Positions 20,964 to 31,568 of a DNA stretch of 64,000 nt are shown here, piece after piece. The translations under genes and the position numbers were made by a program. Origin of the DNA: an uncultured Alphaproteobacteria bacterium (GTDB lineage Bacteria > Pseudomonadota > Alphaproteobacteria > Caulobacterales > Caulobacteraceae). Within the stretch, counting starts at the first letter, position 1. Each line of letters begins with the position of its first letter. The stretch spans positions 241,953-305,952 of the forward strand of contig CAIVVM010000036.1 of the NCBI GenBank assembly GCA_903909375.1, in the 5' to 3' direction. The notes under the pieces were generated by a model. It did not search any database and was not told where the DNA came from. It saw only the letters and a list, made by a program, of their open reading frames with translations.

Positions 20964-21944
20964 TCAGGCGGCGGCGCGGAGTCCCTCAGCGGGTAACGAC
21001 CCCATCCCGGCCAGCGCGGCCCGCAAGGCGACGGGCAATACCGTGCGCGGCTCGGCGCCGAGCTTCGCCACCAGCCGGCTGTTGTCCAGCAGCACGGGCC
21101 GGTCCCAGAGGTACTTCATCTCCAACATCTCGCGCAGCATCTCGTTGAATGGCGAAATCGCGATCAGGACGAACCACGGCAAACGGCGGATGGGGAGTTT
21201 GCGTTCCGCCGCGATCTCCAGGGCTTCAACGAGTTCGCGCCCTGTGACCTGCTGGCCCTGGAAATGGAACACCTCGAACGGACCAAGGTCCGTGTCGAGA
21301 AGCCGGACAAACGTTTCCGCGAGGTCCGGCAGATAGGCCCACGCATGGGGGATCTCCAACGGGCCCGGATAGGTGACCGCAGTCGCCGGCCGACCCGGCT
21401 TCAGCAGGCCCTGTGACAGCCAGCTGCCACTGATCAGCCTGGGGCCGAAGAAGTCGCCGGCCCGGACGATCAGGCTACGAACGCCGTCTTCCGCTGCAGC
21501 GCGAAGCGCCAGCTCCATCTGCACCCGGATCGCGCCCTTGCGGCTGATCGGCGTCTGCGGCGACGTTTCGGAGATGAGCGGCAGGGCGTCTTCACCGTAG
21601 TTGTAGACATTGCCAGGGAACAGGATCCTTGCGCCCGAGGCCCTGGCGGCTGCGATCGTGTTGTTGAGCATGGGCATCAGCAGGCCGGCCCAGTTCTTGT
21701 ATCCGGCCGGGTTGACGGCATGGACAATGATCTGCGCGCCCTCAGCCGCCGAGACGACGTCGGCTTCGACCATGGCGTCGCCCTTCACCCATTCAAGATC
21801 GGGGCGACCGGCTCGGGCCGGATCGGGATTGCGGTTCATGGCGCGCACGCGCCAGCCGTTTGCCGCCAGCCGATCGGCCAGGGCGCCGCCGATGCCGCCG
21901 GTGGCGCCGATCACCAGCGCGATAGGTTGAGAAGCTTGGGTCAT
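20964..21944 (-). CDS. NAD(P)-dependent epimerase / NmrA-like SDR
   Basis: [31 protein letters not shown]; start MTQASQ at 21944. Confidence 0.85.
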   Translation of the reverse strand: MTQASQPIALVIGATGGIGGALADRLAANGWRVRAMNRNPDPARAGRPDLEWVKGDAMVEADVVSAAEGAQIIVHAVNPAGYKNWAGLLMPMLNNTIAAARASGARILFPGNVYNYGEDALPLISETSPQTPISRKGAIRVQMELALRAAAEDGVRSLIVRAGDFFGPRLISGSWLSQGLLKPGRPATAVTYPGPLEIPHAWAYLPDLAETFVRLLDTDLGPFEVFHFQGQQVTGRELVEALEIAAERKLPIRRLPWFVLIAISPFNEMLREMLEMKYLWDRPVLLDNSRLVAKLGAEPRTVLPVALRAALAGMGSLPAEGLRAAA

Positions 21945-22029
21945 GTCAGGTCTCCGTTGGGCCGAAACCTGAACCCGGCCAACGCCGAACGGAATTGCCT
22001 TTTCGAGCAGAACAGCTATTCGCAAGTGT

Positions 22030-22923
22030 ATGCCTCACACACCCGACTGGGACCTTCTGCAGAGCCTTCACGCCGTTCTGGAGGCCGGCAGTTTCTCTGC
22101 CGCCGCCAAGATCCGGCGTCTGACCCAGCCGACCCTGGGCCGGCACATCGACCAGCTCGAACGCCAGCTGGGCGCGCCTTTGTTCCTGCGCAGCCCCAGA
22201 GGTCTGCAGCCTACGGACCTGGCGTTGGCATTCCTGCCGCACCTGGCCGACATGTACGCCGCCGCCAGCGCTGCGGGGCGTGATGCAACTGGCGTCGCTT
22301 CCGGCGAGGGCGGGGTGGTTCGCCTGGCTGCCAGCGAGATCGTAGGCATCGAGGTTCTTCCAGAGATCCTGGCCGGCTTCCACGACGCTCATCCGGGTAT
22401 CGACGTGGAGCTGACCCTGTCCAACAAGCTGGAGGACCTGACCCGTCGTGACGCCGATGTAGCGGTTCGGATGTCGCGGCCCACCCAGAACAGCCTGGTC
22501 GCCAAGAAGGTCGGCGACCTGAGCCTCGGCTTCTACGCCACCGCCGACTACATCGCGCGGAAGGGTCAACCGCAGGGCTTCGACGACCTGAAGACCCACA
22601 CCCTGATCGGCTTCGACCGGAATTTCCCGGAACTGGTCAACCAGTTGAACATTGGCGTGCCGATCACCCGCGACCTGTTTGCGCTGCGCACAGACAACGA
22701 CGCGGCCCAGCTCGCGGCGCTGAAAGCCGGATTCGGAATCGGGGTCTGCCAGCATCAGGTTGGCCGGCGGAACAACCTGGTTCCGGTTCTGCCCGGCGCG
22801 TTCAGCTTCAAGCTCGAGGTCTGGATCTGCATGCACGAGACCCTGCGCGGCACGCCGCGCATCCGGCTGATGTTCGACTACCTTGCAAGGACCCTGGGCG
22901 ACTACGTGGCCGAGGTCCCGTGA
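22030..22923 (+). CDS. LysR-family transcriptional regulator
   Basis: LLQSLHAVLEAGSFSAAAKIRRLTQPTLGRHIDQLERQLGAPLFLRSPRGLQPT; divergent from the epimerase. Confidence 0.93.
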   Translation: MPHTPDWDLLQSLHAVLEAGSFSAAAKIRRLTQPTLGRHIDQLERQLGAPLFLRSPRGLQPTDLALAFLPHLADMYAAASAAGRDATGVASGEGGVVRLAASEIVGIEVLPEILAGFHDAHPGIDVELTLSNKLEDLTRRDADVAVRMSRPTQNSLVAKKVGDLSLGFYATADYIARKGQPQGFDDLKTHTLIGFDRNFPELVNQLNIGVPITRDLFALRTDNDAAQLAALKAGFGIGVCQHQVGRRNNLVPVLPGAFSFKLEVWICMHETLRGTPRIRLMFDYLARTLGDYVAEVP

Positions 22924-22990
22924 CCGCCCACGCCGGCGGGCGCCTTTGCGGACAGGTGCGGTGGGCGGATGGCGATGCTGACCCCTAGAT

Positions 22991-23023
22991 ACAAAAACGG
23001 CGGCTGGATTGCTCCAGCCGCCG
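22991..23023 (-). terminator. Rho-independent terminator downstream of rplS
   Basis: Minus strand CGGCGGCTGG-AGCAAT-CCAGCCGCCG followed by TTTTTGT. Confidence 0.88.
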
Positions 23024-23048
23024 CATTCGTCTGACCTGACGATCAGGT

Positions 23049-23453
23049 TTAGCCTTCCGAGGCGGTCTCCACGACGGCCTTGTTGGTGTTCATCTGACGC
23101 TCGGCGATCCGCGCCGACTTCCCGCGGCGGTCGCGCAGGTAATAGAGCTTGGCGCGCCGGACGACGCCGCGGCGCTTCACTTCGATGGATTCGATGTTGG
23201 GCGAGAGCATCGGGAAAACCCGCTCCACACCTTCGCCGAAGGAAATCTTGCGGACGGTGAAGCTCTCGTCGATGCCCTGGCCGCCACGGGCGATCACGAC
23301 GCCCTCATAGGCCTGGACGCGCTCGCGCTCGCCTTCCTTGATCTTCACGTTCACGCGCACCGTGTCGCCGGGGCGGAACTCGGGGATCTGCCGGACGGCC
23401 AGCAGGCGGTCGGCTTCTTCCTTGCGCAATTCCTGAATGATGTTCGCAGCCAT
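23049..23453 (-). CDS. rplS: 50S ribosomal protein L19
   Basis: [39 protein letters not shown]; start MAANIIQ at 23453. Confidence 0.96.
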   Translation of the reverse strand: MAANIIQELRKEEADRLLAVRQIPEFRPGDTVRVNVKIKEGERERVQAYEGVVIARGGQGIDESFTVRKISFGEGVERVFPMLSPNIESIEVKRRGVVRRAKLYYLRDRRGKSARIAERQMNTNKAVVETASEG

Positions 23454-23458
23454 TTTAC

Positions 23459-24184
23459 TCAATCCTTCTGGGCTTTTCCGCCCTTTGCCTGTTGATTGGC
23501 GGGCAGCCGGTCCCACAGATCGGGCCGCTGTTTCCGCGTGGTCTCCTGCCGCATCCCCTGCCGCCATTTGCGGATATCCGCATGGTGACCCGAAAGCAGC
23601 ACCTCGGGGATATCCAGTCCTTCGAACGTCCGCGGCCGTGTGTACTGCGGATGTTCGAGGAGACCGTCCTCGAAGCTTTCTTCACTCAAACTCTCGGCCT
23701 GTCCCAGAACCCCCGGAACCAGCCGCACGCACGCCTCGATCACCACCAGCGCCGCCGCCTCGCCACCGGCGAGCACCGCGTCGCCCACGGCGACCTCCTC
23801 GAACCCGCGGGCGTCGAGCACCCGCTGGTCCACCCCCTCGAACCGACCGCATAGGACGATGAGTCCCGGCCCTCTGGACCACTCATGGACCCGCGCCTGG
23901 GTCAGGGGTTTTCCCCGGGCGCTCATATACAAAAGCGGCCGCCCCCGCCGCTCCACACTGTCGAGTGCAGAAGCGATGACGTCCGCTCGCATCACCTGTC
24001 CCGGACCTCCCCCGGCAGGGGTGTCGTCCAGGAAGCCGCGCTTATCTTTGGAAAAGCCCCGAATGTCCACTGTTTCCAGTGACCAGAGGCCCTGCTCGCG
24101 CCAGGCCGTGCCGATCAGCGACACGCCAAGCGGCCCCGGAAACGCCTCGGGAAACATGGTCAGGACAGAACAGTCGAAGGACAT
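23459..24184 (-). CDS. trmD: tRNA (guanine-N1)-methyltransferase
   Basis: [36 protein letters not shown], adjacent to rplS. Confidence 0.95.
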   Translation of the reverse strand: MSFDCSVLTMFPEAFPGPLGVSLIGTAWREQGLWSLETVDIRGFSKDKRGFLDDTPAGGGPGQVMRADVIASALDSVERRGRPLLYMSARGKPLTQARVHEWSRGPGLIVLCGRFEGVDQRVLDARGFEEVAVGDAVLAGGEAAALVVIEACVRLVPGVLGQAESLSEESFEDGLLEHPQYTRPRTFEGLDIPEVLLSGHHADIRKWRQGMRQETTRKQRPDLWDRLPANQQAKGGKAQKD

Positions 24185-24223
24185 GGGCAGTCAAAGGGCC
24201 TGCGCAGGCGGGGCCGTCAAGCC

Positions 24224-24859
24224 TCAGAAGATGAACCGGTAGTGCCTGTAGAAGCCGTCCAGCAGTTCACCCCGATCGGCGCAGAGCATCCCCGGGCGCC
24301 CCACGCAGGGGCTGCTGTCGTAAAGGATTCCCTCGGCGAAGGCGCCGGACCGGGCCCAGATGAAATCGATCTCGCCGGGGCGGTCGGCACGATATCGGTA
24401 GCGCACGCCATCGCGCTGGCCGGTCACCGCGCCATCGGGCCCACCGAGCGCGCGGGTGCGAGCGGCCTCGGCGACGATGGCGTCATACACCGCCCGGCGG
24501 GATTCGAAATTGAGCCGGGTTCCGATCTCCAGCAGCGGCCCGAAGGCGGGTACGAAGGCGCCGCAGAAGGCCAGGAATATGGTCGGCGCCAGCCAGGCGG
24601 TCGTGGGCTCGCGCAACATGGCCCAGATGCTCCAGCCCAGCAGGATCGGAAGCGGCGCGGCATAGACCGCCACCGCCAGCACCGGCAGCGCCTCGCCGGG
24701 CACGATTTCCATCAGTCGCCCTGACGAAAGAGTCGCGCCAATGACAATCGCCATCCAACCAGCCAGCACGGCGGCGAGCGGCGTGCGCCAGATCGGTCTT
24801 ATGGCTTCCGCTACGTCCCCCATGGCGGCAACATGGGGCCAGGACCACCCTCTCGGCAA
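24224..24859 (-). CDS. Hypothetical membrane protein
   Basis: Several hydrophobic segments (PLAAVLAGWMAIVIGATL; PILLGWSIWAML; IFLAFCGAFVPAFG); start uncertain. Confidence 0.6.
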   Translation of the reverse strand: MPRGWSWPHVAAMGDVAEAIRPIWRTPLAAVLAGWMAIVIGATLSSGRLMEIVPGEALPVLAVAVYAAPLPILLGWSIWAMLREPTTAWLAPTIFLAFCGAFVPAFGPLLEIGTRLNFESRRAVYDAIVAEAARTRALGGPDGAVTGQRDGVRYRYRADRPGEIDFIWARSGAFAEGILYDSSPCVGRPGMLCADRGELLDGFYRHYRFIF

Positions 24860-24930
24860 GGGCCGCTTGCCGCAGGAGCGGGCGGGGCGTAATCCACGCG
24901 CCTTCGCAATTGCAGCATGGCCGCCAGATC

Positions 24931-25794
24931 GTGACCGACGCCGTCCAGACCCTCGTGGAATCCCTCCAGCTTGAACGCCTGGAGCTGAACCTGTTCCGGG
25001 GCATCACCCCCGACGGCATGGGCCCACGCATCTTTGGTGGCCAGGTGATCGCCCAGTCCCTGCTGGCGGCCTATGAGACGGTGGAAGAGCGTGTATGCCA
25101 CTCGCTGCACTGCTATTTCATTCGACCGGGTGATCCGCGCATACCCATCGTCTTCGAAGTGGACCGGTCCCGTGATGGCGGCAGCTTCACGACGCGCCGC
25201 GTCGTGGCGGTGCAGCATGGCGAGCAGATCTTCAACCTCGCCGCCTCTTTCATGGCCCCGCAGGAGGGCTTCGAGCATCAGTCCGACATGCCGCCCGGAC
25301 CGCACTGGAGCGAACTGCCCGACGAAGCGGAAATGATGCGGGAGTTCATGAAGACCGCGCCGGACGAGATGAAGAAGTGGGCCGGCCGCGAACGCCCGAT
25401 CGAAATGCGGGCCGAGGACGCCCGGAACTACTGGCGCAGTGGCCCCAAGCCAGCGGTGGCCCAGAACTGGTTCCGCTGCCGCACACCCATCGGCGACGAC
25501 GCCCATATGCATCAGGTGATCCTCGCCTACGCCTCGGACATGAACCTGCTGTCTACCGGCATGCGCCCCCACGGCGTGCACTGGCAGACGCCGGGCTTTC
25601 AGTCGGCCAGCCTCGACCACGCCATGTGGTTCCACAAGACCACCGACTTCAACCAGTGGCACCTCTACGCGCACGACAGCCCGTCCGCCTCAGGCGGGCG
25701 CGGATTTATCCGGGGCTCGATCTATGCCGAGGATGGAACGCTGGTGGCCTCTGTCGCCCAGGAAGGCCTGATGCGGATGCGGGCGAAGGCGTAG
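24931..25794 (+). CDS. tesB: Acyl-CoA thioesterase II
   Basis: LELNLFRGITPDGMGPRIFGGQVIAQSLLAA, SLHCYFIRPGDPRIPIVFEVDRSRDGGSF. Confidence 0.93.
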   Translation: MTDAVQTLVESLQLERLELNLFRGITPDGMGPRIFGGQVIAQSLLAAYETVEERVCHSLHCYFIRPGDPRIPIVFEVDRSRDGGSFTTRRVVAVQHGEQIFNLAASFMAPQEGFEHQSDMPPGPHWSELPDEAEMMREFMKTAPDEMKKWAGRERPIEMRAEDARNYWRSGPKPAVAQNWFRCRTPIGDDAHMHQVILAYASDMNLLSTGMRPHGVHWQTPGFQSASLDHAMWFHKTTDFNQWHLYAHDSPSASGGRGFIRGSIYAEDGTLVASVAQEGLMRMRAKA

Positions 25795-25798
25795 ACCT

Positions 25799-26209
25799 TC
25801 AATCGTCCAGAGGCATCCCGTAGAGCTCCAGCCGGTGATCCACCAGCCGGTAGCCCAGCTTGCGGGCGATGGCTTCCTGCAGCGCCTCGATCTCGGCGTC
25901 GACGAACTCCACCACCTTGCCGGTCTTCATGTCGATCAGGTGATCGTGATGGTCATCGCTATGTTCCTCGTACCGCGAGCGCCCGTCGCGGAAGTCGAGC
26001 CGGTCAATGATCCCGGCCTCCTCGAACAGCCGCACCGTGCGATAGACGGTGGCGATGGAAATGTGCGGGTCCACCGCGTGCGCCCGGCGGTGAAGCTCCT
26101 CGACATCAGGGTGGTCTGACGACACCGAAAGCACGCGCGCGATCACACGGCGCTGATCGGTCATGCGCATGTTCTTGGCTAGGCAGAGCTTCTCGATTCG
26201 GTCCGACAC
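25799..26209 (-). CDS. fur: Fur-family transcriptional regulator
   Basis: MRMTDQRRVIARVL, HISIATVYRTVRLFEEAGIIDRLDF, HHDHLIDMKTGKVVEF. Confidence 0.92.
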   Translation of the reverse strand: MSDRIEKLCLAKNMRMTDQRRVIARVLSVSSDHPDVEELHRRAHAVDPHISIATVYRTVRLFEEAGIIDRLDFRDGRSRYEEHSDDHHDHLIDMKTGKVVEFVDAEIEALQEAIARKLGYRLVDHRLELYGMPLDD

Positions 26210-26239
26210 GAGGTGTTCTCCCTTCCCGTTTCGACAGGT

Positions 26240-26695
26240 CTAGTTCGGCGCTGCCGTCAGGTCGAGACGCATAACGAGCGCGTCGGCCAGTCCAGCTTCG
26301 CCCCGGTCATAGTAGCCTCTACGCAGGCCGGTCTGCACAAATCCCAGGCCCGTGTAGAGCGCCACGGCGCCAGAACTGGCGACGTCGACCTCCAGGAACA
26401 TCTCCCGTGCCTGCATCGCCCGGGCCCGGGCAATCGCCATTTCCAACAGCGCGCGACCGACGCCCCGGCGACGGGAGGCCGTTGCAACGCCCACCGTCAG
26501 GACCTCTGCTTCGCCAGCAACCGCCCGGCAGATCAGCACACCGGCTGGGCCGGAGTCGCGGGCGACCACGCCGAAGATACCCTCGCCGTCCAGCAGATCC
26601 TCGAAATCGGTCTCGTTCCAGGGCTTGTCGAACGCCTGGGCGTGAACGGCGGCCATGTCGGGCGCATCGTCAGGAACGGCGATACTCACGTTCAT
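26240..26695 (-). CDS. rimI: Ribosomal protein alanine N-acetyltransferase RimI-like
   Basis: GNAT motif VGVATASRRRGVGRALLEMAI; overlaps tsaB. Confidence 0.88.
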   Translation of the reverse strand: MNVSIAVPDDAPDMAAVHAQAFDKPWNETDFEDLLDGEGIFGVVARDSGPAGVLICRAVAGEAEVLTVGVATASRRRGVGRALLEMAIARARAMQAREMFLEVDVASSGAVALYTGLGFVQTGLRRGYYDRGEAGLADALVMRLDLTAAPN

Positions 26696-27321
26696 GCGGG
26701 CAGCCGGGCGTCGGGCGCGCGCAGATAGAGGGGCCGTATCGGCGTGCTGGCACGTGAAGCCGCAAGGCGGGCGACCAGCCGCGCATCACAGCCCTCAGGC
26801 GCCTGCGTCACCGCGTCGGGAAAGGTGGGCGCCAGCAAGGATGCGCCCGAGCCGATCAGGGTGGTCGCCCGACCATTACTCAACTCGGCCAGCCGGGCCG
26901 CCGCGGTTCCCAACGGCAGGACGTCAGGCGCCATCAGAGCCAACCCATCTTCGAAGACCTGAAGATAGACCTGATCGCGACGGGCATCGAGGATTGCTGC
27001 CGCCAGTCCGGCTTGGCCTGCGACGAGGGCTTCGAGCGTTCCGACACCGACCGCGGGTATCCCCAGGGCCGAGGCCAGGCCCTTGGCAAAGGCCACGCCG
27101 ACCCGCAACCCTGTGAACGAGCCCGGCCCCACGGTCGCCCCGATCCGCTGCAGGCGATCGAAGGAAACTCCGGATTCGGCCATCACGGCCTCAACCATGG
27201 GCGCCAGTCGCTCCTGATGGCCCCGCGCCATCAGGGCGGTGTGGTGGGCCAGCACGGTCGGCCCATCAAGCACCGCCACAGAGCAGGCATTCAGGCAGGT
27301 ATCCAGCCCCAGGACAATCAT
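26692..27321 (-). CDS. tsaB: tRNA threonylcarbamoyladenosine biosynthesis protein TsaB
   Basis: [42 protein letters not shown]. Confidence 0.94.
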   Translation of the reverse strand: MIVLGLDTCLNACSVAVLDGPTVLAHHTALMARGHQERLAPMVEAVMAESGVSFDRLQRIGATVGPGSFTGLRVGVAFAKGLASALGIPAVGVGTLEALVAGQAGLAAAILDARRDQVYLQVFEDGLALMAPDVLPLGTAAARLAELSNGRATTLIGSGASLLAPTFPDAVTQAPEGCDARLVARLAASRASTPIRPLYLRAPDARLPA

Positions 27322-27351
27322 GCAGCCCCGTTAGCCGGTTCGCGACGCCGC

Positions 27352-27927
27352 TTAAAGGGCCTGCTCGACCCGCGTCACTTCCGGCACATAGTGCTTCAGC
27401 ATGTTCTCCACCCCGGACTTCAGCGTCGCCGACGATGAAGGGCAGCCGGAGCAGGCGCCGCGCATGTTGAGCCAGACCACCCCAGTGGCAACATCAAAGC
27501 GGTTGAACAGGATGTCGCCGCCGTCCTGCGCGACGGCGGGACGGATCCGGGTGTCCAGCAGGTCCTTGATCTCGGCGACGATCTGGGCGGTGTCACCCTC
27601 ATAGACACCCTCATCATGACCGCCGGCCTCACTGTCGCCGGCGTCGGCGAACAGCGGCTGACCGGAGGTGAAGTGGTCCATGATTGACGCCAGGATCGGC
27701 GCCTTCAGGTGCGCCCATTCCTCGTCAGCCTGCTTTCCCACGGTGATGAAATCCGGCCCGAAGAAGACCCGAGTGACGCCTTCGATACCGAACAGGTCGG
27801 CAGCCAGCGGCGAGGCGGACGCCTCGTCCGGCGAACGGAAATCCCGCGTGCCTTCGCCCAGCACGGCCTTGCCGGGCAGGAACTTCAGCACTTCGGGATT
27901 GGGTGTGGCTTCGGTCTGGATGAACAT
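27352..27927 (-). CDS. NifU-family Fe-S scaffold protein (Nfu type)
   Basis: MFIQTEATPNPEVLKFLPGKAV, RGACSGCPSSSATLKSGVENML. Confidence 0.95.
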   Translation of the reverse strand: MFIQTEATPNPEVLKFLPGKAVLGEGTRDFRSPDEASASPLAADLFGIEGVTRVFFGPDFITVGKQADEEWAHLKAPILASIMDHFTSGQPLFADAGDSEAGGHDEGVYEGDTAQIVAEIKDLLDTRIRPAVAQDGGDILFNRFDVATGVVWLNMRGACSGCPSSSATLKSGVENMLKHYVPEVTRVEQAL

Positions 27928-28042
27928 TCCTGAGATGTGGCGCTTCCTGCATCGCCCTGCAAGCCATCACGCGATAAGGATGGCCCCAAGATCGCCACAA
28001 AATCACAGGCTGTGCGACAGGAAGTTGAGCCGATAGGCGATT

Positions 28043-29878
28043 GTGGGGCCGCAGATGAATCGCACTTTGAAAATCCTTCTCGTCCTGGGCGCGGCCGCGT
28101 GCGCATCACCGCTTGCAGCGCGGCCCGCTAAGGCGGCGCCAGTGGCAGCTGCGACCATGACCGAGGACGCGCGTCTGGCCCGGTTCTTCGAGGAGGCATT
28201 TCTGGAGGGCGTGCGACAAAGCCCTGAGTCGCTGACCTTCCTGGGCATGAAGGACCGCTATGGCGAACTGGGCGACTACACCGAAGCCGGTGGGCGCAAG
28301 GCGCTGGCGCTATCGGAAGAACAGCTGGCGCGAATGACCCGGATGTTTGACCGGTCGAAACTCAACGAGGCGTCGAAGCTTTCGTTCGACCTCTTTGGCC
28401 AATCAGTGGCTGTGAAGCGGGTTCTCACGCGCTGGCGGTGGCAAGGCTACGCCGTCACATCGACAGGCGGCGCGCTTGATGGCATCCCCGTGTTGCTGAT
28501 CAACGCGCATCGGGTGGATACCGTCTCGGACGCAGAGGCCTATATCGCTCGACTTCGCGCCGTGGACCGCGTCTCCCGCGAGGTTTCTGCGGATATCGAG
28601 GCGCGGACAGAAAGAAGGTTCCTGCCGCCGGCCTTTGTGTTCGACAGGGTGATCCCCGACGCCGGAAACCAGATCAAGGGCGCGCCCTTCGACACCGGGC
28701 CCGATCACCCCGTCTGGGCAGATCTGAAGACGAAAATTGCTGCGCTGAAAGCCGATGACGCGGTCAAGGCCAGGCTGTTGGCGGAAGGCGAAGCCGCTCT
28801 CAAGGGCGAGTGGCGCAAGGGTTACGAGAGCTATCTTGCCGCGTTGACCGCGATGTCCCGGGCGGCGGGTTCGGTCGACGGGGTATGGGCGTTGCCAGAG
28901 GGCGAAGCCTACTACGCCGACATGGTGGCCTACTACACGACCACCCCGCTGACGCCGGATCAGATCCACAGCATGGGACTTTCCGAAGTCGCCCGGGTTC
29001 GCGCCGAGATGGAGGCCATCAAGCGCAAGGTCGGGTTCAAGGGATCACTTGAGGCGTTCTTCCAGCATGTGAAGACCGATCCCCGCTTTCACTACGCCAA
29101 CGACGCCGCCGGTAAGGCGCAATATCTAGCTGACGCCCGGGGAATTATTGCCGAGTATCTCGCCGTGGCAGAGAAGCAATTCTCCTCATTGCCAAAGCTG
29201 CCGCTTGAGGTTCGCGCGGTGGAGCCTTTCCGCGAAAAGACCGCAGCCGTCGCCTTTTATGCTCAAGGCGCGCCGGATGGATCACGACCCGGAGTCTTCT
29301 ATGTGAACCTCTCGGACATGACCCAGGTCCTCAAGCCGCAATTGCGGGTGATTGCGTACCATGAGGGCGCACCCGGCCATCATTTCCAGATTTCACGCAG
29401 CCAGGAACAGGCCGATTTGCCGATGTTCCGGCGGCAAGCCTATCAGGGCGCCTATATCGAAGGGTGGGGCCTGTACGCCGAGAAGCTGGGCAAGGAGGCC
29501 GGATTCTACACGGATCCTTACGACGACTTCGGACGCCTCTCGCTGGAGATCTGGCGGGCGGCTCGCCTCGTCCTCGACACCGGAATCCATGCCAAGCGCT
29601 GGTCCCGTGATCAGGCCCTGGACTATATGCGAAGCAATACCCTGAACTCCGAGCGGGATATCCAGAGCGAGGTTGACCGCTATTTCACCACGCCGGGACA
29701 GGCTACCAGCTACAAGATCGGTGAACTGAAGATCCTCGAGTTGCGCCAAAGAGCGCAGGAGGCGCTGGGATCGAAGTTCGATGTCCGGGCCTTCCACGAA
29801 ACCCTGCTGGAGGCAGGCGCCCTGCCACTGGACGTCCTGGAAGCGCGGGTCGACGCCTACATCGCGCGCTCGCGCTGA
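28043..29878 (+). CDS. DUF885-family secreted protein (putative M32/M3-like metallopeptidase)
   Basis: Signal peptide-like N-terminus; YHEGAPGHHFQIS, GWGLYAEKLGKEAGFY. Confidence 0.9.
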   Translation: MGPQMNRTLKILLVLGAAACASPLAARPAKAAPVAAATMTEDARLARFFEEAFLEGVRQSPESLTFLGMKDRYGELGDYTEAGGRKALALSEEQLARMTRMFDRSKLNEASKLSFDLFGQSVAVKRVLTRWRWQGYAVTSTGGALDGIPVLLINAHRVDTVSDAEAYIARLRAVDRVSREVSADIEARTERRFLPPAFVFDRVIPDAGNQIKGAPFDTGPDHPVWADLKTKIAALKADDAVKARLLAEGEAALKGEWRKGYESYLAALTAMSRAAGSVDGVWALPEGEAYYADMVAYYTTTPLTPDQIHSMGLSEVARVRAEMEAIKRKVGFKGSLEAFFQHVKTDPRFHYANDAAGKAQYLADARGIIAEYLAVAEKQFSSLPKLPLEVRAVEPFREKTAAVAFYAQGAPDGSRPGVFYVNLSDMTQVLKPQLRVIAYHEGAPGHHFQISRSQEQADLPMFRRQAYQGAYIEGWGLYAEKLGKEAGFYTDPYDDFGRLSLEIWRAARLVLDTGIHAKRWSRDQALDYMRSNTLNSERDIQSEVDRYFTTPGQATSYKIGELKILELRQRAQEALGSKFDVRAFHETLLEAGALPLDVLEARVDAYIARSR

Positions 29879-29889
29879 GCTTCCCGCGA

Positions 29890-30366
29890 TTACGCCAGGT
29901 CAGCGATCTCATCATCCGACAGGTCGCCAGGCACGATGGTGATCGGCACCTTGCGGGCGCCCCACTTGACGCCCTCCCTGGCGATGGACGTGACGAGCGG
30001 GCCCGGGCCTCGCCCGCCGACCGCGGCAGCGAGCACCAGGATCTTGATGTCCGGATCGTCAGAAAGCACCTGACGCAGGGCCGCGCGGGTTGAATCGGCC
30101 GTCTGGATCAGGAATTCCGGCGGCAGGCCCGTCTCGGCGAGAACGTATGCCGCCGAGAGTTGCAGGGCGGCCTCCGCCTCCTCTCGCTGCTGTCGGGCGA
30201 TCTCGTCGCGGACACCGGACCAGTGCTCGAAGACCGCCGGCTCGATGACCTTGAGCAGTGCCACATAGCCGCCCGTGGAACGGGCGCGCCGGCAAGCAAA
30301 GCGCAGGGCCGTCTGGAACTCGGCAGTCTCATCCGCCACTACAAGAAACTTGCGCCGTGTGCTCAT
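29890..30366 (-). CDS. Universal stress protein-like
   Basis: KFLVVADETAEFQTALRFACRRARSTGGYVALLKVIEP; SIAREGVKWGARKVPITIVPGD. Confidence 0.82.
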   Translation of the reverse strand: MSTRRKFLVVADETAEFQTALRFACRRARSTGGYVALLKVIEPAVFEHWSGVRDEIARQQREEAEAALQLSAAYVLAETGLPPEFLIQTADSTRAALRQVLSDDPDIKILVLAAAVGGRGPGPLVTSIAREGVKWGARKVPITIVPGDLSDDEIADLA

Positions 30367-30402
30367 GGGGCGAACCTGCGGCGCCGGCGACCGAGGCGCA
30401 AG

Positions 30403-31437
<1,035 letters not shown>

Positions 31438-31568
31438 GATGTGCGGGTTCTGAAGGCAACGGACAGGCGAGCGCAAGGCCCGAAACGACGGCAGGTCAGG
31501 TCGTCAGCGCCATCGGCGGGAGTGGTTTCCGATTTCCATCGTGGGTTCGGTGTACTGCCGAGACGTTA

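Noticed and set aside
19726-21336. 536-aa plus-strand ORF
   Set aside because: Antisense to leuC and the epimerase; no family signature.
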